Assembly: GCA_046756445.1 (NCBI GenBank)
Contig: JBHHWI010000139.1
Coordinates: forward strand, 1 to 6,420
Length of the DNA: 6,420 nucleotides
Direction: 5' to 3'
From: JACZWL01 sp046756445
GTDB taxonomy: Bacteria; Pseudomonadota; Gammaproteobacteria; Steroidobacterales; Woeseiaceae
The position numbers were made by a program, and so were the translations under genes. Positions 1 through 5,070 of the stretch are shown here, in pieces; positions within the stretch are counted from its first letter, which is position 1; each line of letters opens with the position of its first letter. The notes below the pieces were generated by a model, which saw only the letters and a program-made list of their open reading frames with translations, did not search any database and was not told where the DNA came from.

Positions 1-185
1 GCCTGCACGGCCGGGACGACCGATATCACCAGGACGCGGTGGGATAAGACCCACGTCCGGGCAGGGGCGATTCCTTTTCGTCTGCTTCCGAGTGCGGATT
101 CAACCGATCGTTGCAACACCTAATCTCTAACTATAGAGAGGAGGGTGTTGAAAAGGAACTGTATACCGATACTACGGTTCAGATA
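1..185. other. Left-edge region, possible 3' end of a plus-strand gene
   Basis: No complete gene lies here. On the plus strand, frame 1 is open from the edge to a TAA at 121-123 (about 40 codons, with G or C at most third positions in the first half), and frame 3 is open to a TAA at 45-47. Either could be the tail of a gene that begins outside the window and converges on the minus-strand lipoprotein gene ending at 186. Neither tail resembles a protein family I know, and the fragment is too short to judge. The stretch is rich in inverted repeats: CCTGC at 2-6 can pair with GCAGG at 61-65, and inside that GGAC 32-35 plus GTGGG 39-43 can pair with CCCAC 50-54 plus GTCC 55-58. It could equally be a structured non-coding segment. 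Confidence 0.25.
114..150. repeat. Perfect-arm inverted repeat (hairpin) downstream of the lipoprotein gene
   Basis: CAACACC at 114-120 pairs perfectly with GGTGTTG at 144-150. Inside this, TCTCTA at 124-129 pairs with TAGAGA at 134-139 around the four-base loop ACTA. A small internal loop (121-123 against 140-143) separates the two helices. It lies 35 bp past the stop of the minus-strand gene ending at 186 and overlaps a possible plus-strand stop at 121-123. There is no T-run after it on either strand, so it does not qualify as a standard intrinsic terminator. It may act as a 3'-end stabilising hairpin, or at DNA level as a binding-site palindrome. Confidence 0.5.
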
Positions 186-1148
186 CTAAAAACAGGCAGC
201 AGACGAATTTCGTAACTCGATTTCCTGGCGCGTCTCTTGAATGGTTCTGTATATCGGTGTGTTCGCTTTGGCTGCAGATAATGCGGCGTCCAGCATGGCG
301 TAGGCATTCTCAAAACATCCGCGGTCAATTTGCACTTGCGAGAGGTTGTTAAGCGCAATCAGGTTATTGGAATCAATCGACAGCAGCATTTTGTATGCAC
401 TCTCTGCCGAGTCCAAATTGCCTTGTGCGTAAAAGGCGTTTCCCAGACCCAGCCAGGCAAGAGGATGTGCCGGCCACCGTTGAGTCGCCGCGCCGTATCC
501 TGCCAAAGCACTGTCGATATCGCCGATTGCCTCGACAGCGGCGACTGATTGAACGTACCTGTCGGCATCCGGCGATGCCGGAAATTCGCCAGGCTCCAAC
601 ACCAGAACACCCCAATATCCGGCTCGCTGCCAGGTGCGAGCAAATCTGGATGCGCTCGTCACGTGACGCTTCTGGTCACCGGAACGAAGGATAAATCGCC
701 TTTCGTCAGCCAAATAGCCAACTACAACCGCATAATGCCAAATGGGCGCACGCTTGCTGCCGAGATTCTGCAAGACCAGCACGGGCCGACCCGCACGCAC
801 TTCGCCCAGTAACGCCGAAACGTTTGTGTCGATAAGGTAGGGCATGCGCCCGTACCCGCGAGTTGCGGCAAGCAATTCAATCTGCAGGCTACCCTGCCGG
901 CCGGGAATATAGATGCGTGACTTCAGGGCTTCGGGTGTAACCGTTACGCCCGATGAATTCAGTATGGCTGCCAATGCTGACGGTCCGCACTGGTCGGTTA
1001 CCTGCGGGTAGAACGGTGTTTCTATCAGCTCTACGTTGCCACGTTGCTGTTCGAGGTCGGATAGCATGTTACGAATATCACTGGCGCATCCTGACGCAAA
1101 CGCGAGGATGCAGACCACTAACCACCGCTGCTGCCATCCCGCCAACAT
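186..1148 (-). CDS. PA2778-family C39-like cysteine peptidase lipoprotein with TPRs
   Basis: A 320-residue secreted protein. Residues 1-21 form a lipoprotein signal: a Trp/Gln/Arg-containing start, a hydrophobic core at 9-18 and the lipobox ASGC with Cys21. The residue after Cys is Ala rather than Asp, which in gammaproteobacteria usually means outer-membrane sorting. Residues about 43-185 look like a papain-fold C39-like peptidase: QCGPSAL with candidate nucleophile Cys54, WHYAVVVGY with candidate His138, and Asp158 as a possible third catalytic residue. Residues about 200-297 hold tetratricopeptide repeats; the repeat at 229-262 (AWLGLGNAFYAQG start) is canonical and one at about 264-297 is weaker. 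This domain order matches what I know of the PA2778 family. Real C39 domains trim double-glycine leaders inside ABC exporters, but this protein has no transporter part, so its substrate is unknown. The ATG at 1146-1148 lies 9 bp after the upstream stop codon without a clear Shine-Dalgarno, suggesting translational coupling. Family call is firm; protease activity is inferred. Confidence 0.9.
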   Translation of the reverse strand: MLAGWQQRWLVVCILAFASGCASDIRNMLSDLEQQRGNVELIETPFYPQVTDQCGPSALAAILNSSGVTVTPEALKSRIYIPGRQGSLQIELLAATRGYGRMPYLIDTNVSALLGEVRAGRPVLVLQNLGSKRAPIWHYAVVVGYLADERRFILRSGDQKRHVTSASRFARTWQRAGYWGVLVLEPGEFPASPDADRYVQSVAAVEAIGDIDSALAGYGAATQRWPAHPLAWLGLGNAFYAQGNLDSAESAYKMLLSIDSNNLIALNNLSQVQIDRGCFENAYAMLDAALSAAKANTPIYRTIQETRQEIELRNSSAACF

Positions 1149-1157
1149 GACGCCGAC

Positions 1158-1544
1158 TCAGAATTCGCTGAAAAAATTGGTTACATCGAGTAATTCCAGA
1201 ATAATGAGAACTATCGCGACAATTCCAACCACTTCGACAACTCCGACACCGCCTGCTGGAAGTTGCTCCAACTGCTGCTCCAGCGTTTGCAGCTCCACAT
1301 CGGTCAATGCCTCGACGCGTGCACTGGCGTCGGCTGGATCGACTCCGTACCGCACCAGCATACTTTGTACGGACTCTCTGGCCAGAACCTCGTTTACGTG
1401 ATCAATGCGGCCTTGTCGCTCGGCCATCTCTATTGCTGTCTCGGTCGATATCATTGCCGCACCGGCAGATTGCATCATCGGCAGGCTGATCAGGCAGATC
1501 GAAATCGCAAGAACACAAATGTGCTTGTCCCGGAAATTCAACAT
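1158..1544 (-). CDS. PA2779-family small membrane protein, partner of the C39-like lipoprotein
   Basis: A 128-residue protein when counted from the ATG at 1542-1544. A GTG directly in front (1545-1547) would add one residue, but the AGGTG at 1550-1554 sits 5 nt from the ATG and only 2 nt from the GTG, so the ATG is preferred. Residues 1-29 form a Sec signal peptide with a hydrophobic core at about 9-23 and an AGA cleavage motif at 27-29. The mature protein starts AMISTETAI and continues as a helical, charged segment to about 94, including GVDPADASARVEALTD at about 67-82, the signature I associate with the PA2779 family. Next come LPAGG at 95-99, a Val/Ile/Leu-rich membrane helix at about 100-120 and a short acidic, Phe-rich tail. 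This predicts a periplasmic domain with a C-terminal anchor. It is first in a two-gene operon with the peptidase-like lipoprotein. Molecular function is unknown; partner, substrate or localisation factor are all possible. Confidence 0.88.
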   Translation of the reverse strand: MLNFRDKHICVLAISICLISLPMMQSAGAAMISTETAIEMAERQGRIDHVNEVLARESVQSMLVRYGVDPADASARVEALTDVELQTLEQQLEQLPAGGVGVVEVVGIVAIVLIILELLDVTNFFSEF

Positions 1545-1549
1545 CACTG

Positions 1550-1554
1550 CACCT
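1550..1554 (-). promoter_or_regulatory. Ribosome binding site deciding the start of the PA2779-family gene
   Basis: AGGTG on the minus strand, 5 nt before the ATG at 1544 and 2 nt before the GTG at 1547. The spacing favours the ATG. Confidence 0.5.
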
Positions 1555-1585
1555 ACTATTGGTATTCGTACTTAACTACGGTCAG

Positions 1586-1876
1586 TCAGCCTATTGCACT
1601 TAGTCCGCTGACAAACCACCCAAGAATCCACTTCAGTTGGAAGACTAGCAATGGGCTATGCCGAACAGACGTGACAGCTTTCACAGTTAGCGACAATTTC
1701 CTTGACATAACACCTTGAGCTTGCAGAACGAGAGACCAGGTCGCGATCACGCTTGAAAATCCGTCGGCGCAGCGGATATGCACCCTGCGGATCGCGGTAT
1801 GAGGTGATTGATTGACGATCATTGATTCGATCTGTCGGGCCAAAGTCCCGTAAAGACTCATCGTGTAGTCACGCAA
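1586..1876 (-). CDS. Doubtful small ORF, possibly a decayed BON-like domain
   Basis: A 96-codon ORF whose first codon is TTG at 1874-1876; an ATG lies five codons in, at 1859-1861. Neither has a Shine-Dalgarno. The frame stays open without a usual start up to a TAG at 1940-1942, so it may be a remnant of something longer. Residues about 14-70 (IESMIVNQSPHTAIRRVHI onward, then RCADG) loosely resemble a BON-type domain: a short helix, the RRVHIRCADG strand, a strand segment, then a Lys/Val-rich segment ending near TSVR. The middle codons have GC-rich third positions like the real genes, while the last 25 codons do not and read as hydrophobic noise. I do not know a close homologue. It could be a pseudogene, a fast-evolving small gene, or chance; the last remains quite likely. 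Confidence 0.22.
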   Translation of the reverse strand: MRDYTMSLYGTLARQIESMIVNQSPHTAIRRVHIRCADGFSSVIATWSLVLQAQGVMSRKLSLTVKAVTSVRHSPLLVFQLKWILGWFVSGLSAIG

Positions 1877-1963
1877 GCGGCCACGTCTGTATAGTTCCTT
1901 TGTTTCTCGTCTGTATCTGTCGGGCAGTTTGCGCTGCGGCTAGGATTAACAAGAGCCTGTAAC

Positions 1964-1968
1964 AGGAG
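1964..1968 (+). promoter_or_regulatory. Ribosome binding site of the crotonase-family gene
   Basis: AGGAG ends 8 nt before the ATG at 1977-1979, fixing that ATG as the start. A second AGGA at 1971-1974 is too close to be the main site. Confidence 0.7.
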
Positions 1969-1976
1969 CCAGGAAT

Positions 1977-2765
1977 ATGAGCGACTCAGTCCTTTTCGAG
2001 GTTTCGAACAACATCGCCACAATCAGGATCAATCGTCCGGAATACGCGAACGCGCTGGATATCGCGGTAGCAAAAGAACTTGCGGAGGCGGCGATTACGT
2101 GTGACTCGGATCCGGGGATTCGCGCGTCCATTCTGACCGGAGTGGGGGACTCTTTTTGCGTGGGCGGGGATCTCAAGGCGTTTCGGTCCGCCGAGACCCG
2201 GACACCACGGTATGTTCAGCAGGTCGTCGTGAATCTGCACGCGGCGATGTCTCATTTCATGCGTATGGATGCGCCTTTGGTTGTGGCGGTAAACGGGCGC
2301 ACCGGCGGAGCGGGAGTGAGCATTGCGCTTGCCGGCGACTACATTATCGCGGCCGGGTCGGCATCGTTCGTGCTCGGCTACACGGCGGTCGGGCTGGTTC
2401 CCGACGGCGGTTCCACATATACGCTGCCCCGGCGAATCGGCTGGCCGCTGGCGCGCGAGCTCATGTTGACGAACCGGCGTGTGGACGCAAAAGAGGCCGA
2501 GCGGATCGGTCTCGTCGATGCCGTCGTCGATGACGCGGAGCTCGAAGATCGCACCCGGCAGGTTGCGGAGAAATTTGCCGAGGGGCCGACGGAAGTGTTC
2601 GGAGCGACAAAGCGGCTTCTGCTGAACAGCGGATCGGAGTCGCTGGAAACACAAATGGAGCTCGAAGCCAGAGAGATTGTAAAGTCGGCGGGTCACCGGA
2701 ATGCCCACGAGGGTATCGCCGCGTTTCTCGACAAGCGCCCGGCACGCTTCCACGTCACAGAGTGA
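1977..2765 (+). CDS. Enoyl-CoA hydratase/isomerase family protein (crotonase fold)
   Basis: A 262-residue cytosolic enzyme of normal length for the family, acting on an acyl-CoA thioester. Landmarks: the N-terminal strand and INRPEYANALD at 18-28; the first oxyanion-hole segment FCVGGDL at 60-66; the second, AVNGRTGGAGVSIAL, at 104-118; GLVPDGGSTYTLPR at 139-152; then the C-terminal helices with ELMLTNRRVDAKEAERIGLVD at 161-181 and TKRLLLN at 211-217. In classical enoyl-CoA hydratase two glutamates do the hydration; aligned by eye, those positions are Ser115 and Tyr135 here. Asp143, in the PDGG motif, is the remaining acid and matches the position used by PaaG-type isomerases. A double-bond isomerase or another crotonase reaction is therefore more likely than plain hydration, but the substrate is unknown. 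It is transcribed alone, diverging from the PA2779 operon and converging on the PLP enzyme with 3 bp between stop codons. Confidence 0.92.
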   Translation: MSDSVLFEVSNNIATIRINRPEYANALDIAVAKELAEAAITCDSDPGIRASILTGVGDSFCVGGDLKAFRSAETRTPRYVQQVVVNLHAAMSHFMRMDAPLVVAVNGRTGGAGVSIALAGDYIIAAGSASFVLGYTAVGLVPDGGSTYTLPRRIGWPLARELMLTNRRVDAKEAERIGLVDAVVDDAELEDRTRQVAEKFAEGPTEVFGATKRLLLNSGSESLETQMELEAREIVKSAGHRNAHEGIAAFLDKRPARFHVTE

Positions 2766-2768
2766 GCT

Positions 2769-3923
2769 TCACCGTTTTTGGACGATGCGACGGAGCGCTG
2801 CGTCCAGCATTTCCAGGTCTTCGTCGTCGTTATAGAGATGCGGCGCAATTCTCAGGGAGTCGCCACGCCGGCTGGCAAATATGTTATTGGCGGCGAACTC
2901 GGCGATCATGGCGTCAATCACCGCAGCGGGTATCCTGATTCCCTGAAAATGCGGCCCGCGTCTGTCACGTGCCGGAGCCGGGAAACCGTGATCCTCGAAC
3001 AGGTTTGCGATAGTGGTGTTCCTGATATCGAGCTGCCTTGAGATTTCGCTCACGTCCCAGTCCAGCAGCTGGCGAATCGCGGCGATCGCGCCCGGAACTG
3101 TCGCGAACTGCGCGCGCTCGCCGACGTCGAAACGGCGGGCGCCATGCTGATATTCCTCCACATAGTCGACAAGCCGGGATAAGTCTTCGCTTCCGAGCCG
3201 GTTGGCCCAGTTTTCCTCCAGTGGGATGCCGTCGAGATGCTCGTCGGCAACGTACAGAAAACTGATGCTGTAGGGACAGAACAGCCACTTGTAGCCGGCG
3301 GCTACGAGGTAGTCCGGCCGCAGGGCGTCGAGATCGATGGGACATGCACCCAGAGTCTGCGAAACATCGAGTACTGTCACCGCAGCAATTTTGCGCAGGG
3401 CCTCGCAGATGACCTGTAGATCGAGAGGTGCGCCATTCGACCAGTGGTGATTGGGCAGGGCTGCAACGGCAATGTCGTCCTGATTCGTCGTTATCGATTC
3501 CAGTACCGCCGAGGTCCAGTCCAGATCCGATGGCGTATCGACAATACAGAGGCTCGCACCATTATCATCGGCCAACCGCGCCCAGGCGTAGTAGTTCGAC
3601 GGAAACTGCTCGGCCAGCAAGAGGATCTTCTGATTCGCCTTTACGCTTATATTTCTGGCGGCGCATGCGACGCCATAGCTCGCCGCGGGTACTATGGCTA
3701 TGTTGTCCGGCCGGGATCCCAAAAGCGTCGCAAACAGCCGCCGGAGCAATTCCACATCATCGAAAAAGTCGGCATCCCTGACCTGCCACGGGGCAGCTCG
3801 CTTCCGGACTCCGGATTCGCATGCCGCTGCCACAGCCGTTGGTTGAGGCGTCATGTAGGCGGCGTTCAGGTAGCACACATCCCTCGGTATCGAGAAAACG
3901 GATCGAGCCGTGCCTTCGGTCAT
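2769..3923 (-). CDS. Aminotransferase class V-fold PLP-dependent enzyme
   Basis: A 384-residue cytosolic PLP enzyme of fold type I, counted from the ATG at 3921-3923. A TTG two codons upstream (3927-3929) is possible but sits 1 nt from the GAGGA site, so the ATG is chosen. Landmarks in order: YLNAAYMTP at 18-26, the usual N-terminal family motif; PAASYG at 79-84, the cofactor phosphate loop; NHHWSNG at 158-164; DVSQTLG at 186-192, with Asp186 expected to contact the pyridine nitrogen and Gln189 the O3 side; GYKWL at 210-214, with Lys212 the Schiff-base lysine; RRFDVGER at about 263-270; and LRIAPHLYND at 357-366, where Arg358 would bind the substrate carboxylate. All cofactor residues are intact. 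The family includes cysteine desulfurases, kynureninase and isopenicillin-N-epimerase-like enzymes. I see no desulfurase Cys loop and no neighbour that fixes the substrate, so the reaction is undetermined. Confidence 0.92.
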   Translation of the reverse strand: MTEGTARSVFSIPRDVCYLNAAYMTPQPTAVAAACESGVRKRAAPWQVRDADFFDDVELLRRLFATLLGSRPDNIAIVPAASYGVACAARNISVKANQKILLLAEQFPSNYYAWARLADDNGASLCIVDTPSDLDWTSAVLESITTNQDDIAVAALPNHHWSNGAPLDLQVICEALRKIAAVTVLDVSQTLGACPIDLDALRPDYLVAAGYKWLFCPYSISFLYVADEHLDGIPLEENWANRLGSEDLSRLVDYVEEYQHGARRFDVGERAQFATVPGAIAAIRQLLDWDVSEISRQLDIRNTTIANLFEDHGFPAPARDRRGPHFQGIRIPAAVIDAMIAEFAANNIFASRRGDSLRIAPHLYNDDEDLEMLDAALRRIVQKR

Positions 3924-3930
3924 GCGCAAT

Positions 3931-3935
3931 TCCTC
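3931..3935 (-). promoter_or_regulatory. Ribosome binding site deciding the start of the PLP enzyme
   Basis: GAGGA on the minus strand, 7 nt before the ATG at 3923 but 1 nt before the in-frame TTG at 3929. This supports the shorter 384-residue protein. Confidence 0.65.
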
Positions 3936-3952
3936 AATGTTGACAATTCCTG

Positions 3953-3981
3953 ATCATCATCCCGTTTCTCTGGCATGGCAA
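3953..3981 (-). promoter_or_regulatory. Candidate sigma70-type promoter of the PLP enzyme
   Basis: On the minus strand a TTGCCA box (3976-3981, five of six matches to TTGACA) is followed after exactly 17 bp by GATGAT (3953-3958, four of six matches to TATAAT). A start near 3946 would give a leader of about 23 nt containing the GAGGA site. The position and spacing fit well, but the -10 box is only moderate. Confidence 0.35.
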
Positions 3982-4154
3982 GGAACAGAAGACTGAGGTT
4001 TTCGCCTGAACAGTCCGAAGGCGACCGGAATCCCGAGCCGAGATCCGCGGCCCTGACGATATCCCTGCGCGCCTGCCGGGTGATCAGGCAGGTCGGGAAA
4101 GATCAAAGTGGACTACGCAAACGCGGTCATCAACGGACGATCATGATTGACGCC
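3982..4154. other. Intergenic region between two minus-strand genes, with a small hairpin
   Basis: It separates the end of the hydrolase gene from the promoter area of the PLP enzyme. CCTGCC at 4072-4077 pairs with GGCAGG at 4087-4092 around a 9-nt loop. There is no T-run on the minus-strand side, so it is at best a weak terminator for the hydrolase transcript. A plus-strand ORF crossing this stretch (3975-4205) has no Shine-Dalgarno and an Arg-rich, low-complexity translation and is not believed to be a gene. Confidence 0.45.
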
Positions 4155-5009
4155 CTATGGCGACAGCCAATCGGTGACGATCGGCCAGAGTTCGGCATTC
4201 CGTGACCTGAAGAAATCAATGTGGCCGATTCGCTTCAAGCCGTACTCTGCGGGATCAATCCGACGCTGCGTAATCGATGCGTTCTCGTATAGACGGAGCA
4301 TGTCGTCAATATTCTCCGGGGTCGCAATCGGGTCATCGGTTGCCGTCAGCCACAGGATCGGGTTTCTGATTTCGTCGAAGAAATCTGTCGTTATGTCGCT
4401 TCCGATCGAGTTCAACACGTAACCCGGTTGTGAGCACCATGCCGCCCACTGCATCGCGACCCCGGCGGGCAGGTTCTCACCCCAGCCGATCCAGCGTGCC
4501 GGCACGTATCCCAGTAGTCTGGTGGCGAGCGGAAAATAGACCCTGAACAGAAATGCGCCGGCCAGTCGTATTCGTGCGTCGGTGTTGTTCAGGTAACCTG
4601 ACGATGCCGCGATCGTTACGATCCTGTCGAGTCGATCGTGATTCGGCATCAAGCCGATGAGCTGGCCGCCGACGCTGTGCCCGATCAGGTGAATTGGCAG
4701 ATCCGGAAATTCTCGATCCAGATAATCGAGCGCGGCGGGCATGTCGAGTTCACCCCAATCCTGCTTTCTTGCAGTGCTGTACCGAAGGGACCGGCCGTTC
4801 ATGGAGGCCCCTATGCCGCGATAGTCGAAGATCAGGACTCCATGCCCGTGCGTCGTCAACCACTCGGCAAACTTGCAGTAAAACTCCTGTCGCACGCCGG
4901 TCGCCGCGCATACCAAGACGATTGCACTCGGGTCCTCGGGAAGGAGCAGGTTGCCGCTCAACTCATACGAGTCGCGAGCTGAAATGGATACCTGGCGTGC
5001 TGTATTCAA
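4155..5009 (-). CDS. Alpha/beta fold hydrolase
   Basis: A 284-residue, probably cytosolic serine hydrolase with no signal peptide. Landmarks: N-terminal strands at 5-35; CAATGVRQEFY at 34-44, the oxyanion-side loop; HGVLIFDYRGIGAS at 56-69, the usual strand and DYRGxG turn; nucleophile elbow GHSVGG at 110-115 with Ser112; a cap region at about 145-205 rich in Trp and Tyr; TATDDPIATP at 222-231, with Asp225 or Asp226 as the acid; and GHIDFFR at 262-268 with His263. The triad is complete. The layout matches the small uncharacterised predicted alpha/beta hydrolase family often annotated as such in proteobacteria; the substrate is unknown. An in-frame TGA at 5013-5015 leaves TTG at 5007-5009 as the first usable start, with only a weak GAGTG before it. 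Another TTG 16 codons in is possible. The gene is preceded, 22 bp upstream, by an intrinsic terminator pointing the same way. Confidence 0.9.
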   Translation of the reverse strand: MNTARQVSISARDSYELSGNLLLPEDPSAIVLVCAATGVRQEFYCKFAEWLTTHGHGVLIFDYRGIGASMNGRSLRYSTARKQDWGELDMPAALDYLDREFPDLPIHLIGHSVGGQLIGLMPNHDRLDRIVTIAASSGYLNNTDARIRLAGAFLFRVYFPLATRLLGYVPARWIGWGENLPAGVAMQWAAWCSQPGYVLNSIGSDITTDFFDEIRNPILWLTATDDPIATPENIDDMLRLYENASITQRRIDPAEYGLKRIGHIDFFRSRNAELWPIVTDWLSP

Positions 5010-5031
5010 TTGTCACTCTGTGGTGTGGGTG

Positions 5032-5070
5032 AAAAAAACGTCGGCAACGAGTTCCCGGTACTCGTTGCCG
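5032..5070 (-). terminator. Strong intrinsic terminator, or leader attenuator, before the hydrolase gene
   Basis: On the minus strand an 11-bp perfect stem, CGGCAACGAGT (5060-5070) with ACTCGTTGCCG (5042-5052), encloses a 7-nt loop and is followed after three bases by seven consecutive T (5032-5038). This is a textbook rho-independent terminator. The T-run ends 22 nt before the TTG start of the hydrolase. No convincing minus-strand gene lies upstream inside the window, so it either attenuates the hydrolase leader or ends an untranslated RNA. On the plus strand it has no T-run. Confidence 0.85.

Larger units (their letters stand above)
1545..1976. other. Intergenic region between divergent genes
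   Basis: This stretch of about 430 bp separates the minus-strand PA2779/PA2778 operon from the plus-strand crotonase gene, so it should contain both promoters. I see no pair of -35 and -10 boxes good enough to call on either side. The best plus-strand candidate is a TAGGAT at 1941-1946 without a convincing -35. Its base composition is less GC-rich than the flanking genes. It also contains a doubtful minus-strand ORF (1586-1876), listed separately. No terminator, RNA gene or repeat was recognised. Confidence 0.6.

Noticed and set aside
1263..1718. 151-codon plus-strand ORF over the PA2779-family gene and the adjacent intergenic region
   Set aside because: Most of it is antisense to a recognised family member; the Cys/His-rich composition is typical of a shadow frame.
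1986..2753. 255-codon minus-strand ORF opposite the crotonase gene
   Set aside because: It lies entirely antisense to a gene with clear family motifs, its translation is Arg/Pro-rich without recognisable domains, and it has no ribosome binding site.
3444..3953. 169-codon plus-strand ORF within the PLP-enzyme gene
   Set aside because: It is a shadow frame opposite conserved PLP motifs and covers that gene's start region and ribosome binding site.
4072..4092. CCTGCC/GGCAGG hairpin as hydrolase terminator
   Set aside because: The stem is only 6 bp, the loop is 9 nt and there is no T-run, so it is not called as a terminator.
1485..4095. Shared TGATCAGGCAG string near 1487 and 4081
   Set aside because: One copy lies inside a signal-peptide coding region and the other in a hairpin loop; an 11-base match of this kind is probably chance.
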